Shown here piece by piece: positions 36,374 to 46,438 of a DNA stretch of 64,000 nt. The translations under genes were made by a program, and so were the position numbers. This DNA is from an uncultured Paracoccaceae bacterium (GTDB taxonomy: Bacteria > Pseudomonadota > Alphaproteobacteria > Rhodobacterales > Rhodobacteraceae), in the NCBI GenBank assembly GCA_947496605.1, contig CANMDF010000002.1:248001-312000 (forward strand), given 5' to 3'. Position 1 is the stretch's first letter. The number at the start of each line of letters is the position of its first letter. Under the pieces are notes generated by a model. The model ran no database searches. It was not told the DNA's origin and saw nothing but the letters and a program-made list of their open reading frames with translations.

Positions 36374-37207
36374 ATGACGACGATCAAAGCGGCGGGCATG
36401 ACCCGCCGCGAAGTTTATGAGGCCCAGCAGCGCAAGCGATCCCTGATCATCGCGGCGACCAGCACACTGGTGGTCGTCGCATGCCTTATTATCTTCGTGC
36501 CCATGTCGCCCGGTTGGGAAAAGGTGCAGCGCAGCTTTTTCAACGGCGATGTACTGTCCGACACATTTCCCAAACTGTTGGACGCGTTCAAGATCAACCT
36601 GATGATCTTCGCATGGTCCGCCCCCGCGATTGCGATCCTTGGGCTACTGATAGCCTTGGCACGCGACGCAAAATCCCCAGCGCTTTTCCCGCTGCGTATC
36701 TTCGGGGCCGCCTTTACAGACATCTTTCGCGGGGTCCCTGTGATCCTCACCGTCTATTTGATCGGTTTCGGCATCCCCGGCCTCGGCCTGCCGCGCCCAT
36801 GGAATTCACCCTACATCTGGGGCTCGCTTGCGCTGATCCTGACCTATTCGGCCTATGTCGCGGAGATCTTTCGCTCTGGCATCGACAGCGTGCACCAAAG
36901 TCAGAGGTCAGCGGCGCTATCGCTAGGCCTGTCCGAACGGCAAGTCATGCGCGATGTCGTCCTACCCCAAGCGATCCGCAACGTCGTGCCATCCCAAATG
37001 AACATGCTGATCGCGCTGCAAAAAGACGTATCGCTCCTCAGCTTCATCGGCCCGGTTGAGATTTTCCGGCAAGCAGGTGTATTCAAATCGCTCACCGCGA
37101 ATTTCACGCCCTATGTCGGTGCCGCGATCATCTTCTTGATCGTGACTATCCCCGCCACCCGCTATGCCGACTACCTGATGTCCAAACAAAGAAAAGACCG
37201 CAGCTGA
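36374..37207 (+). CDS. Polar amino-acid ABC transporter, permease
   Basis: A 277-residue integral membrane protein of the HisM/GlnP type, with several hydrophobic helices and the EAA-type cytoplasmic loop SAALSLGLSERQ...VVLPQAIRNVVP near 178-204 that contacts the ATPase. Only one permease is present, so it probably works as a homodimer. It starts 1 base after the binding-protein stop and overlaps the ATPase gene by 1 base. Confidence 0.93.
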   Translation: MTTIKAAGMTRREVYEAQQRKRSLIIAATSTLVVVACLIIFVPMSPGWEKVQRSFFNGDVLSDTFPKLLDAFKINLMIFAWSAPAIAILGLLIALARDAKSPALFPLRIFGAAFTDIFRGVPVILTVYLIGFGIPGLGLPRPWNSPYIWGSLALILTYSAYVAEIFRSGIDSVHQSQRSAALSLGLSERQVMRDVVLPQAIRNVVPSQMNMLIALQKDVSLLSFIGPVEIFRQAGVFKSLTANFTPYVGAAIIFLIVTIPATRYADYLMSKQRKDRS

Positions 37208-37938
37208 TGGCGAAACTTTCCCTGCGCGGCGTGGTCAAACAGTTCGGCGCGAATACCGTTTGCGATGGCATCGATCTGAACGTGGAAGAAGGGCAGATGG
37301 TCTGCCTGATCGGGGCGTCTGGTGCGGGTAAGTCGACGCTGCTACGCTGCATCAACCTGTTGGAAGCGGTCGAAGATGGCGAGATTTTCCTCGATGGTGA
37401 AGACATCGCCGAACCGGGTTTGAACCCGCAAGGCGTGCGGGCGCGGATTGGGATGGTGTTCCAAAGCTTCAACCTTTTCCCGCATATGACAGCGCTTGAA
37501 AACGCAATGCTGGCCCCACGCCGGGTGCATGGCCGGTCCAAGGCGGATTTGGTGGGTGAAGTGAAAGAGCTGTTCACACGCTTCGGTCTGGCCGACCGGA
37601 TGCACAACTACCCCGATCAGCTGTCCGGCGGACAACAACAACGGGTGGCGATCATCCGCGCCTTGGCAATGCGACCCGAAGTGATGCTATTCGACGAAAT
37701 CACCTCCGCTCTCGACCCGCAATTGGTTGGTGAAGTGCTCGATGTCTTGTTGATGCTGAAACAGCAAGGCATGACGATGGTGCTGGCAACCCATGAGATG
37801 GGATTTGCACGTCAGGCGGCCGACAAAGTGTGCTTCCTGAAAGATGGCAAAATCATCGAAGAAGGACCGCCCGAGGCGTTGTTTGATGCGCCAGAGCGGG
37901 AAGAGACAAAGGCGTTTTTGGCGCGGGCGTTGAAGTAG
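37207..37938 (+). CDS. Polar amino-acid ABC transporter, ATP-binding protein
   Basis: A 243-residue ATPase of the amino-acid uptake subfamily: Walker A GASGAGKST near 36-44, signature LSGGQQQR near 139, Walker B VMLFDEITSALD near 159-170, and the H-loop THEMGFA near 197. Completes the three-gene transporter. No clear terminator follows in the 256 bases to the convergent fasciclin gene. Confidence 0.95.
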   Translation: MAKLSLRGVVKQFGANTVCDGIDLNVEEGQMVCLIGASGAGKSTLLRCINLLEAVEDGEIFLDGEDIAEPGLNPQGVRARIGMVFQSFNLFPHMTALENAMLAPRRVHGRSKADLVGEVKELFTRFGLADRMHNYPDQLSGGQQQRVAIIRALAMRPEVMLFDEITSALDPQLVGEVLDVLLMLKQQGMTMVLATHEMGFARQAADKVCFLKDGKIIEEGPPEALFDAPEREETKAFLARALK

Positions 37939-38090
37939 GAAGGGTGCTGGGCAGGTGATCGGAGAGATTTTTGTAGGGTTGGGAATGTTCGCTTTGCGGG
38001 ATGAAGTGTGCTTTCGCTGCGGCTGCGCTTAGGTCTTTAATGGACTAGGAAATCCGACGCTAGCCTCAAACCGGCCATCCACTCCACATC
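37939..38090. other. Intergenic stretch with nothing recognised
   Basis: Between the ABC ATPase stop and the fasciclin-gene terminator I see no open frame with a ribosome binding site, no hairpin with a T run and no repeat. Confidence 0.5.
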
Positions 38091-38120
38091 AAAAAACCCC
38101 ACCGCTTTGCAGCGATGGGG
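38091..38120 (-). terminator. Rho-independent terminator of the fasciclin gene
   Basis: Minus-strand hairpin CCCCA-T-CGCT / AGCG-G-TGGGG with a short TGCA-type loop, followed by six T residues (38096-38091). Confidence 0.85.
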
Positions 38121-38179
38121 CCGAGGGATGCCCTGAAAGGGCCACCCAACCGCACATCCGGGGAGAGGAAGCGGTTGGG
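38091..38179 (-). ncRNA. Structured 3' UTR of the fasciclin gene, possible sRNA
   Basis: Minus strand, after the fasciclin stop: a 9-bp stem (GCGGTTGGG with CCCAACCGC, 38179-38145) closing a 17-base pyrimidine-rich loop (TTCCTCTCCCC...), a short GCCC/GGGC hairpin (38142-38130), then the terminator at 38120-38091. The arrangement resembles the regulator 3' UTR at 11406-11532: a loop able to pair with ribosome binding sites in front of a strong terminator. Confidence 0.4.
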
Positions 38180-38194
38180 CTTATCCGGTCTGAC

Positions 38195-38686
38195 TTATGG
38201 CAGCAGAACGCTGTCGATCACGTGGATCACGCCGTTTGACGCGATGATGTCCGCTGTGGTCACTGTGGCATCGTTGACTTTAACGCCGTTGCTGCCGTTT
38301 ACGCGCACTTCGGCACCGTTTACGGTTGCGACGTCAAGATGCTGACCGGCCAGCTGGTCGGATGTGACCGCACCAGGGACCACGTGGTATGTCAGGATCG
38401 ATACCAGCTGATCTTTGTTCTCTGGCAACAGCAGGCTGTCGACAGTGCCGGCTGGCAATGCGGCAAAGGCTGCGTCTGTTGGTGCGAATACTGTGAATGG
38501 ACCTTCGCCCTTCAGTGTATCCACAAGGCCAGCAGCAGTCACAGCAGCAACCAGTGTGTTGAAGCTACCGTTAGATGCCGCGATATCGACGATATCAGGC
38601 TCTTTTTCCATCATAGGTGCACAAGCGGCAGCAATAGCTACGCCAGCGGCGAGGAATGTGGATTTAATTGCAAAGCGACGGTTCAT
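38195..38686 (-). CDS. Fasciclin (FAS1) domain lipoprotein
   Basis: A 163-residue protein: signal peptide with lipobox AIAAAC (Cys near 22), so probably lipid-anchored, then a single FAS1 domain. The hallmarks are [15 protein letters not shown] near 65-80 and the closing [16 protein letters not shown]1 domains mediate adhesion or surface interactions. A 129-base promoter region lies upstream (38687-38815), and a structured 3' UTR follows the stop. Confidence 0.92.
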   Translation of the reverse strand: MNRRFAIKSTFLAAGVAIAAACAPMMEKEPDIVDIAASNGSFNTLVAAVTAAGLVDTLKGEGPFTVFAPTDAAFAALPAGTVDSLLLPENKDQLVSILTYHVVPGAVTSDQLAGQHLDVATVNGAEVRVNGSNGVKVNDATVTTADIIASNGVIHVIDSVLLP

Positions 38687-38815
38687 TGGGTGTTCCTTTC
38701 GTTCCCTGTTAACGTTGTTGTTACGGGGCGAAATGCGAACTGGTTGTCTTTCTCACAATGAGTTTATGGGCTGTATTTTAGTCATCCAACTGCACCACTT
38801 ATACGTAAGCCGTCG

Positions 38816-39172
38816 CTACGTCTCAGCGCAGTGTTTGCGAAACGCTTTTTGCAGCAATTCCAGCTCACCACGCAGCAGCGAAATCTCGGCACGCAAATCG
38901 TCAGAGAGTGGCTCACCACAAATAATCGCAAACGAGCCAAGGGCTTTTCCAAAGCCATCACTCACAACGAAAGTCTGCACACCGTCGTTGATCAAATCTG
39001 ATGGAATTGGCACAGTGATCTGCCACACGTCGTTGGCTGTCTCATAGGTCATGGCGATATCTTGCAAGGCCTTGCCCAGATGTGTGATGCGCAGGTCTGG
39101 CGCTGTCTCACCCATCCCCACAAGATCACCCTGCCAAATACCGGCCTTGATGTGTGCATTGATCAGCTGCAT
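38816..39172 (-). CDS. Hypothetical protein paired with the next gene
   Basis: A 118-residue protein I do not recognise. It is mostly beta-rich in the first 85 residues (VWQITVPIPSDLI, TFVVSDGFG) and ends in a charged helix (LRGELELLQKAFRKH) that may form a coiled coil. No signal peptide. It starts 12 bases after the 257-residue gene and is probably co-translated with it. Confidence 0.7.
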   Translation of the reverse strand: MQLINAHIKAGIWQGDLVGMGETAPDLRITHLGKALQDIAMTYETANDVWQITVPIPSDLINDGVQTFVVSDGFGKALGSFAIICGEPLSDDLRAEISLLRGELELLQKAFRKHCAET

Positions 39173-39184
39173 CGGGCCCGTTCC

Positions 39185-39958
39185 TTAAATTTCAGCACGC
39201 GGATAGCGGCACAGTGTCAGATCGCGAAGATCAATCCGGTTCATCGCAGGGCTTTCAATCATCAAATCAACCCACATCCGCTCGGCCCGTTTTTCATTCA
39301 GGCCACTATAGGCCAAATCAAACTCGACCATCGTTTCGGGCCTGTCATCAGGCAATGTCAGCAAGACCTGCTCGGTATTGGGGCCATTTTTGACGTTCAG
39401 GCGGGCATAGATTTTGGAGGGTTGCTCGCTCTCGATCACCGCAGCAAGTCGGATCAAATGACGTTTCTTCAGACCCTCACAGGATGCTTTGGGAATCTCA
39501 ATGACCAATGACAAATAGCTGCCTTCAAAGTGATAGGCCGCAAGTGTGACACCAAACGGCGCCAGATCGACCTCGCGGGTGTTGCGGGTCTGGCGCAGGC
39601 TGACTTCGGCCCTTTTGCAATCATGAAAGACAACCAATTCGTTGGTCATTTCCATTTTTGAAAGGGCGGGTATCAGCCCGGCTGGCACCACAGCGGCACG
39701 CCAAGGTTTCGGACGCCAAGCCCAGTCCGTTCCAACAGGTTGTGGGAACTTCTGTGATCCAATGCGCGGCAAAGCAAGCCTGCACTCTGCCTCCAGTTTG
39801 AACGCAGACACAGCCCGGAGTGTTTTTTTGGCGACGTCATTTTTGGCGTCAAGCGTGGCAAGGTCCATCGCAGGTACATCATGCACCGCTTTGCGCCAAC
39901 GCTTGACTGCGCGGCGCCGCAGAAACCGGTCAATTTGGTTTTGCAAAGGCCAAGACAT
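39185..39958 (-). CDS. Hypothetical protein, possibly DUF6478
   Basis: A 257-residue protein with an Arg/Lys-rich N-terminal helix (FLRRRAVKRWRKAV) and a mainly beta C-terminal half with no signal peptide. It resembles a Rhodobacteraceae-restricted family I believe is DUF6478. Role unknown. It forms a two-gene unit with the 118-residue protein, which suggests that they act together. Confidence 0.7.
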   Translation of the reverse strand: MSWPLQNQIDRFLRRRAVKRWRKAVHDVPAMDLATLDAKNDVAKKTLRAVSAFKLEAECRLALPRIGSQKFPQPVGTDWAWRPKPWRAAVVPAGLIPALSKMEMTNELVVFHDCKRAEVSLRQTRNTREVDLAPFGVTLAAYHFEGSYLSLVIEIPKASCEGLKKRHLIRLAAVIESEQPSKIYARLNVKNGPNTEQVLLTLPDDRPETMVEFDLAYSGLNEKRAERMWVDLMIESPAMNRIDLRDLTLCRYPRAEI

Positions 39959-40021
39959 GTGCAGAGGTTTCCTTAGCTTCCGGTCTATAGTCTGCCAAAC
40001 AAGCGTCCATTTGGAAACGGG

Positions 40022-40645
40022 TCAAGTTTCGGGCGTGGGCTCTTCGCTTGGGATCACAACAGCCTTTACCCCAGCTAACACCACTTTCAGTAACGTCGCA
40101 CCCGGCCCCTCTGTCAGCGGCGCAACATCCAGCCCGCGTACACCAATCGTGACCAGCCGCCCATTCACGGCCGTAAAGGCACGCCATTCATCGCCTTGCA
40201 ACCCGGCCAAAGGCGGCGGCCCTGCGTCCGCAAAATAGATCATCACCTGACTGTCGAACGCCTGACTAGAAAGGATTTCGATATCGCTCTCATCGCTATT
40301 CCGGCTGAGCAGGCGCACACCATCATCAGTTGCTAGGTAATCACGCAATGCCGATACATCATCGACAATAACGCCGCTATCGGTAGGACCCACTTGTATG
40401 GTCGCAAACCCGACGACATCTGGCCTTGTTTGCCCGATCCCAAGCACAGCGCATGGCAAGAGCACCGCAAAATCGCGGGTTGGCTGGCTTGCAATATCAT
40501 CGACACAATACCCATCGGGTGTCGTCGCTGTAACGAGCCCATCCCCCAAGGTGACCGAACGCGATGGCACGCCTGTATCAGTGGGAAGCAGGCTGCAGGC
40601 ATTCAATGCCAGCAGCCCAAGAAGCGCAATAAACGTGCGGATCAT
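40022..40645 (-). CDS. Hypothetical lipoprotein
   Basis: A 207-residue lipoprotein: signal peptide with lipobox LLALNAC, then an acidic, mostly beta mature part with two further Cys and no motif I know. The start at 40645 is chosen for the signal peptide; a longer frame would run into ilvD. It begins 5 bases after the ilvD stop, so ilvD and this gene are probably one transcript, without an obvious functional link. Confidence 0.78.
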   Translation of the reverse strand: MIRTFIALLGLLALNACSLLPTDTGVPSRSVTLGDGLVTATTPDGYCVDDIASQPTRDFAVLLPCAVLGIGQTRPDVVGFATIQVGPTDSGVIVDDVSALRDYLATDDGVRLLSRNSDESDIEILSSQAFDSQVMIYFADAGPPPLAGLQGDEWRAFTAVNGRLVTIGVRGLDVAPLTEGPGATLLKVVLAGVKAVVIPSEEPTPET

Positions 40646-40650
40646 CCGGA

Positions 40651-42384
40651 TCACAGGTCCATATAGATGTGTTTCTCGTCCTTCGCGCCGGGATGCGTCA
40701 CGGCACCTAAGCGCGCGCCGCCAACCAACTGCGAATACTTCCACAACGCACCCGAAGCATAGATCGTCTCTTTCGGGCCTTTCCAGTTGGCCTTGCGTTC
40801 GGCCAGCACTTCATCGCTGAGGTCGACTTTCAACTCACCTGTGATCGCATTGATCGTGATGACATCGCCATTTTCCAGCAGCCCAATCGGGCCACCATGT
40901 GCCGCCTCTGGGCCGACATGACCCACGCAGAACCCGCGTGTCGCACCTGAGAAGCGGCCATCCGTGATCAACGCCACTTTTTTGCCCATGCCTTGACCGG
41001 ACAGCGCCGCTGTGGTCGCCAGCATCTCGCGCATGCCGGGGCCGCCTGATGGGCCCTCATTGCGGATAACCAGCACTTCGCCTTCTTCATATTGGCGGGC
41101 TTTCACGGCTTCAAACGCGTCTTCTTCGCTCTCGAAACAACGTGCAGGACCCGTGAACGATTGTTCTTGTGTGTTCATACCCGCGACTTTCACAATCGCG
41201 CCTTCCGGGGCAAGGTTGCCCTTCAGACCCACAACACCACCGGTTTTGGTGATCGGGTTCTCAACGGAATAGATGACGTTGTTATCCGCCTCGCCTTTGA
41301 TCATATCCAGCTCTTCACCCATGGTGCGGCCAGAGGCTGTCATGCAATCCTCATGGATCAGACCCGCTTTGCGCAATTCCTTCAGCACGACAGGCACGCC
41401 GCCTGCTTCATAAAGATCCTTGGCCACATACTGACCACCCGGCTTCAGATCGACAAAATAAGGGGTGTCGCGGAAGATATCGCAGACGTCCATCAGGTCA
41501 AAATCAATGCCCGCTTCATGGGCAATCGCTGGCAGATGCAGACCCGCGTTTGTCGATCCACCAGTACAGGCTACGATACGGGCGGCATTCTCTAGCGACT
41601 TGCGTGTGACAATATCACGGGCGCGGATGTTTTTGGAAATCAGGTTCATCACGGCTTCACCGGATGCGATGCCATACTGATCACGGGACTCGTAAGGGGC
41701 AGGGGCGCCGGATGAATTCATGAGGGCCAAACCAATCGCCTCGGATACACAGGCCATCGTGTTGGCGGTAAACTGGCCACCACAGGCACCAGCGGATGGG
41801 CAAGCCACACGTTCCAGCACTTCCAGTTCCGCGTCAGATATATTGCCTGCTTGGTGCTTACCAACCGCTTCAAAGACGTCCTGCACGGTGACATCTTTGC
41901 CGTCCAAGCGACCTGGCAGGATAGAACCGCCGTAAATGAAGACAGACGGCGTGTTCAAACGCACCATCGCCATCATCATTCCGGGCAGGGATTTGTCGCA
42001 ACCTGCCAGACCCACAATCGCATCATAGCAGTGGCCACGCATCGTCAGCTCGACCGTATCAGCAATCGCTTCGCGCGATGCCAGCGACGACCGCATGCCT
42101 TCGTGGCCCATCGCGATGCCGTCAGTCACGGTGATCGTGGTGAACTCTCGCGGTGTGCCGCTGCCCTTTTTGACGCCTAGTTTGACGGCCTGCGCCTGAC
42201 GGTTCAGCGAAATGTTGCAAGGGGCCGCTTCGTTCCAGCACGTCGCAACACCCACCCAAGGCTGCTTGATCGCCTCTTCGTCCAAACCCATCGCATAGAA
42301 ATAGGACCGGTGCGGCGCACGTGATGGGCCTTCGGTCACATGGCGGCTGGGCAGGTTTGTCTTGTCGACTGGGGTCTTGGACAT
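40651..42384 (-). CDS. ilvD: Dihydroxy-acid dehydratase
   Basis: Penultimate step in valine, isoleucine and leucine synthesis: dehydrates dihydroxy-acids. The 577-residue Fe-S enzyme keeps the cluster cysteines, including [10 protein letters not shown] near 127 and [14 protein letters not shown] near 195-208. Length and order are normal. A 109-base divergent gap separates it from the CPBP protease gene and must contain both promoters. Confidence 0.96.
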   Translation of the reverse strand: MSKTPVDKTNLPSRHVTEGPSRAPHRSYFYAMGLDEEAIKQPWVGVATCWNEAAPCNISLNRQAQAVKLGVKKGSGTPREFTTITVTDGIAMGHEGMRSSLASREAIADTVELTMRGHCYDAIVGLAGCDKSLPGMMMAMVRLNTPSVFIYGGSILPGRLDGKDVTVQDVFEAVGKHQAGNISDAELEVLERVACPSAGACGGQFTANTMACVSEAIGLALMNSSGAPAPYESRDQYGIASGEAVMNLISKNIRARDIVTRKSLENAARIVACTGGSTNAGLHLPAIAHEAGIDFDLMDVCDIFRDTPYFVDLKPGGQYVAKDLYEAGGVPVVLKELRKAGLIHEDCMTASGRTMGEELDMIKGEADNNVIYSVENPITKTGGVVGLKGNLAPEGAIVKVAGMNTQEQSFTGPARCFESEEDAFEAVKARQYEEGEVLVIRNEGPSGGPGMREMLATTAALSGQGMGKKVALITDGRFSGATRGFCVGHVGPEAAHGGPIGLLENGDVITINAITGELKVDLSDEVLAERKANWKGPKETIYASGALWKYSQLVGGARLGAVTHPGAKDEKHIYMDL

Positions 42385-42493
42385 TTTGGGGGTCTCCTCG
42401 CAACTGTTAGAAACGGTCTAAATAGAGGGCAGGCAAGGCGCAAGCCCTTCAAACAGCCGTTGCGGTCAGTGGTTTGTCGGATAGGGTCGGACA

Positions 42494-43399
42494 ATGTCAG
42501 ACCCTTACGCACCACATGATCACTTTGTCCAAGCCGCACAGCACGAAGTGCGCTTGAAATCTGTGTTCGCAGTGTTTGGCGCATACGTTATTGCATTCTT
42601 CCTGTCGCCCGTGCTGCTTTACATGGTTCTGCCAGCTGCGATCTACGCCGAGTTCTATGAAATGGCGTCGCCCTTAGCGTCGATCCTGAGCTTTGGGTTG
42701 TTCGGCATCGCAGCCTTCGTCTTTGTAAAAGCGCTATGGCTTTATCATGGGCGGGGGTTTTGGTCGTTGATCGGCCCCTACCGCACCGCATTCTTCGATT
42801 TGCGCAAAGTGGCGGTTGGTGTGGGCGTTGTGCTGTTTACCGTGCAAATCGTGCTGCCCTTTAGCACATGGGGCGAGGTAGCGCATGTTAGGTCTATCAT
42901 CTCTTGGCTCGCGATCCTGCCAATTGCGATGCTGGTGGTGTTTGTCCAGATCACCACAGAAGAGATCGTCTTTCGTGGCTATTTGCAGCAACAACTTGGC
43001 AGTTTGTCAAAAAGCCCTTGGGTCTGGATGATCCTGCCTTCAGCAGTTTTTGGCGCGTGGCACCATTGGAACGGCAATTCCGTGCCCGAAGGAATAGTTT
43101 ATGCATTCTGGGCGTTCTTGATCGGATTGGCCTGTGCGGACCTCACCGCCCGGACAGGCACGCTGGGGGCCGCCATCGGGCTGCATTTTAGCGTGAACAT
43201 TGTGGCGACGCTGTTTGTTGCCATTGAAGAATGGCCGTTTTCGGGCTTTGCACTTGTTTTGTTCGACTACATCGACCCCGACGCGATCAGCGCTGAAATC
43301 ATCGCCCTTGGCACGCCGTGGGTGGTCTTTAACCTGATCATGTCTGCGCTATCGGTTTTGATAACATGGCTTGCGGCAAGGATTGCCATTCAGCGCTGA
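42494..43399 (+). CDS. CPBP-family intramembrane protease
   Basis: A 301-residue membrane protein of the CPBP/Abi family. Catalytic-type motifs are present: EEIVFRGYLQQQL near 156, then FGAWHHWNG near 185 and HFSVNI near 233. Family members are CAAX-like glutamate intramembrane endopeptidases; some bacterial ones process peptide pheromones or bacteriocin-immunity proteins, others are uncharacterised. About eight hydrophobic segments are visible. The substrate is unknown. Confidence 0.88.
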   Translation: MSDPYAPHDHFVQAAQHEVRLKSVFAVFGAYVIAFFLSPVLLYMVLPAAIYAEFYEMASPLASILSFGLFGIAAFVFVKALWLYHGRGFWSLIGPYRTAFFDLRKVAVGVGVVLFTVQIVLPFSTWGEVAHVRSIISWLAILPIAMLVVFVQITTEEIVFRGYLQQQLGSLSKSPWVWMILPSAVFGAWHHWNGNSVPEGIVYAFWAFLIGLACADLTARTGTLGAAIGLHFSVNIVATLFVAIEEWPFSGFALVLFDYIDPDAISAEIIALGTPWVVFNLIMSALSVLITWLAARIAIQR

Positions 43400-43459
43400 T
43401 TGCATTTCGTGACGCCTCGTCATATTTGATTGTGTAACACCGCATAAAGGCCGCGCCCG

Positions 43460-44401
43460 ATGAACTGGATTACCAACTACGTCCGCCCCACGATCAACTC
43501 GCTGTTTTCGCGCCGTGAAGTGCCGGACAATCTTTGGACGAAATGCGATGACTGCGGCACGATGCTGTTTCACCGCGAATTGGCTGACAACCTGAATGTC
43601 TGCACCAACTGCGATCACCACATGGCAATCGGTGCGCGGGACCGCCTGACATCGATCTTCGATGGCGGCGTCTTTGTTGAGGTCGCGGTTCCCGAACCCA
43701 CAGCCGACCCGCTGCATTTCCGCGATCAGAAACGCTATACCGACCGGATCAAGGAAGCCCGCAAGAAGACTGGCGAAAAAGACGCCATGCTGGTCGCCGA
43801 AGGTGAAATGGGGCGGACCGGCGTTGTCGTTGCGGTGCAAGACTTTTCCTTCATGGGTGGGTCCATGTCGATGTATGTCGGCAACGCGATTGTGGCTGCG
43901 GCGGAACGTGCGATCGCACTCAAACGACCCCTCATCCTGTTTTCTGCCGCCGGTGGCGCACGCATGCAGGAAGGCATTCTTGGCCTGATGCAAATGCCGC
44001 GCACGACAATTGCGGTGCAGATGCTGAAAGAAGCGGGGCTGCCTTACATCGTCGTCCTGACGCATCCGACAACGGGTGGTGTGACCGCGTCCTACGCTAT
44101 GCTGGGCGACGTTCAGATTGCAGAACCCAACGCGCTGATCGGCTTTGCCGGGGCGCGGGTCATCGAACAAACCATCGGTGAGAAACTGCCCGAAGGCTTC
44201 CAACGCGCTGAATATCTGCTTGATCATGGGATGTTGGACCGGGTCACAAACCGGACCGTGCTGAAGGACGAATTGGTCACAATCGTGCGCCTGCTGATGC
44301 AGCAAAGCGCACCTGTAAAAGGTGACTTGCCTGCGCCCGAAATTCAGTCTGAAGCAGCTGAAGAAATCGAAGCGGCAGAAGCGGCGGCTGAAGAAAAGTG
44401 A
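43460..44401 (+). CDS. accD: Acetyl-CoA carboxylase carboxyltransferase subunit beta
   Basis: Carboxyl transfer half-reaction of fatty-acid synthesis. The 313-residue subunit has the N-terminal zinc ribbon (CDDCG near 30 and CTNCDHH near 49-55) and the crotonase-fold core ending in the [12 protein letters not shown] segment. The C-terminal tail is acidic (Glu/Ala-rich). folC starts at a GTG that overlaps its stop by 4 bases, the classic accD-folC pair. Confidence 0.97.
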   Translation: MNWITNYVRPTINSLFSRREVPDNLWTKCDDCGTMLFHRELADNLNVCTNCDHHMAIGARDRLTSIFDGGVFVEVAVPEPTADPLHFRDQKRYTDRIKEARKKTGEKDAMLVAEGEMGRTGVVVAVQDFSFMGGSMSMYVGNAIVAAAERAIALKRPLILFSAAGGARMQEGILGLMQMPRTTIAVQMLKEAGLPYIVVLTHPTTGGVTASYAMLGDVQIAEPNALIGFAGARVIEQTIGEKLPEGFQRAEYLLDHGMLDRVTNRTVLKDELVTIVRLLMQQSAPVKGDLPAPEIQSEAAEEIEAAEAAAEEK

Positions 44402-45672
44402 CCAAACGCTCTGATGTGATCCTGGAACGGATGATGGCCTTGCACCCCAAGGTCATGGATTTGGTTTTGGATCGTGTCTGGCGTCTGCTCGATGCCGTCG
44501 GCAATCCCCAGAATCGCCTGCCGCCTGTGATCCATGTCGCGGGCACCAACGGCAAAGGATCAACCCAAGCGATGATACGCGCGGGGTTAGAGGCGGGCGG
44601 TTCCAAAGTCCACGCCTACACATCGCCACACCTTGCGCGTTTTCACGAACGTATCCGGTTGGCAGGTGATCTGATCACCGAAGAGGCGCTCACGGACGTG
44701 CTTGACCGTTGCTATGTGGCGAACGGACCTGAGGCGATCACTTATTTTGAGATCACGACAGTCGCAGGTCTGCTGGCCTTTGCTGAGACGCCTGCCGACT
44801 ATACATTGCTCGAAGTTGGTCTTGGTGGACGCTTGGACGCGACAAACGTCATCGCAGACCCCGCCATCACAATCATCACCCCTGTCGATTTAGACCACCA
44901 ACAATTCCTCGGCGATACGCTGGCGGCGATTGCTGGTGAAAAGGCAGGTATCATCAAACGCAGCGTGCCGTGTGTGGTTGGCCCACAGCACGAAGAAAGC
45001 ATGGACGTGATTGAGGCCCGTGCGGGAGCACTCGGCGCTCCGCTGCTCGCGCATGGTCAGCATTGGCATGTGAGTGTGGAACGTGACCGGCTGATCTATC
45101 AAGATGAGCGCGGATTGCTGGACTTACCGCTTCCGAACTTGCCGGGGCACCACCAAGTGATGAACTCAGGTGGTGCGATTGCAGCGTTGCGCGCGCTGGG
45201 CAAAGACGAGGCGGCTTGCGAGGCGGCAGTGACCCGCGCCTTTTGGCCTGCACGCATGGAAAAGCTGACCACAGGCGCGTTGGTTGCACTCGCGGCCCCT
45301 GCTGAACTTTGGCTGGACGGCGGACATAATCCGGCGGCGGGTCAGGCATTGGCGGATACACTACGGGCCCAACCACCGCGCCCAACGCATTTGATTTGCG
45401 GCATGCTGAAAACGAAAGACGTCAGCGGCTATTTGCGGCATCTGGCGGGCGTGGCCGATAGCCTGACAGCCGTTTCCATCCCCGGTGAGGCGGCAACCTT
45501 ACAGGCGGATGAGACCGCAGCAGAGGCCGAAAAAGTCGGGCTTGTGGCGTCAACGGCCGACACGGTGCAAGAGGCCATCGTGCGGATCAAACAAAGCACA
45601 CCAAATGCACGCATCCTGATTTGCGGATCGCTCTACCTCGCGGGGCATGTCATTCGCGAGAATGAAGCATGA
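44398..45672 (+). CDS. folC: Folylpolyglutamate/dihydrofolate synthase
   Basis: A 424-residue Mur-ligase-like enzyme that adds glutamate to dihydropteroate and folate. The P-loop [11 protein letters not shown] is near 43-53, and the THRF-type segment [20 protein letters not shown] is near 148-165. The start is GTG at 44398, coupled to accD. The stop overlaps the next start (ATGA). Confidence 0.94.
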   Translation: MTKRSDVILERMMALHPKVMDLVLDRVWRLLDAVGNPQNRLPPVIHVAGTNGKGSTQAMIRAGLEAGGSKVHAYTSPHLARFHERIRLAGDLITEEALTDVLDRCYVANGPEAITYFEITTVAGLLAFAETPADYTLLEVGLGGRLDATNVIADPAITIITPVDLDHQQFLGDTLAAIAGEKAGIIKRSVPCVVGPQHEESMDVIEARAGALGAPLLAHGQHWHVSVERDRLIYQDERGLLDLPLPNLPGHHQVMNSGGAIAALRALGKDEAACEAAVTRAFWPARMEKLTTGALVALAAPAELWLDGGHNPAAGQALADTLRAQPPRPTHLICGMLKTKDVSGYLRHLAGVADSLTAVSIPGEAATLQADETAAEAEKVGLVASTADTVQEAIVRIKQSTPNARILICGSLYLAGHVIRENEA

Positions 45673-46175
45673 TCCGCGGTCTTGTCGTCACGGCCTGTGT
45701 TGTTGCGAACAGCGCCCACGCCGCTGACTTCTATTTCTGCTGGGAAGGTGCGAACGGCTATACAATGACAGGCCAGATGAGCCTGAACCCAGTGGCCTTG
45801 AACAAACCCGTCGTGACCGAAGACGATGTGACGCTGTTCAGAATTGCCGGATACCAAGACGGACAATTGATGGGCAAATGGTCCTTGGACAACCTGCAAG
45901 AGGGCACCAGCTGGATGCTGAATTATGACCCCGGTCGCAGTGTGTTCATGACACCGGGCGAAATGGGTGTAGGGGTCAGCCAAGCATGGAACGCAGATGG
46001 GACCGCTATGGATTGCGGGAACCCCGGCTTTGGGTTCAACCTTGGCAGCTATGCGCAGGATTTCTGCTTTAACGGCGTCTGGATTGAGGAAAGTGGGATG
46101 CCACCCGAAACACCGTTTTTCGTCAGCCCGGTCCCGGTTGATCCGTTTTGCAGGGTCTACGCCCCAACAAGTTGA
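45669..46175 (+). CDS. Hypothetical exported protein
   Basis: A 168-residue protein with a signal peptide (cleavage near SAHAAD) and a mature part rich in aromatic residues, Gly and Cys, likely beta-structured in the periplasm. Coupled to folC by a 4-base overlap, so it is expressed with accD-folC. I do not recognise the family. Confidence 0.75.
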   Translation: MIRGLVVTACVVANSAHAADFYFCWEGANGYTMTGQMSLNPVALNKPVVTEDDVTLFRIAGYQDGQLMGKWSLDNLQEGTSWMLNYDPGRSVFMTPGEMGVGVSQAWNADGTAMDCGNPGFGFNLGSYAQDFCFNGVWIEESGMPPETPFFVSPVPVDPFCRVYAPTS

Positions 46176-46438
46176 CCGATTCGCGAATCAGTCACTTGAC
46201 GGCGAATCACTTCATCGCGTAGTGTCGCTGTTAACGTGAAGCGCCATAATTAATAGGTGCGTGCGGGCAGTATTAGGCAGGGCAAGCAGATGGGCCGGGA
46301 TGGCACATCTGCTTGTTTTCCGCCGTTTCATCTTTCAGCAGACCCGCAACAAATTGCCGCTGTGACCAAGCGTGATTTGCATGCCATGCTTTCCGTTATT
46401 AGGGTGCGGGAATTGCGAGCAGAGGTGAAATACAAAAA
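46176..46438. other. Intergenic region upstream of the TPR gene
   Basis: A 263-base gap. A possible -35 TTGACG near 46196 is not followed by a convincing -10. A 61-codon frame from a GTG at 46257 lacks a ribosome binding site and is not called. No hairpin with a T run was seen. Confidence 0.4.

Noticed and set aside
43349..44305. 318-codon open frame antisense to accD
   Set aside because: Sense accD is certain; the antisense protein is His/Arg/Gln-rich and unlike any family.
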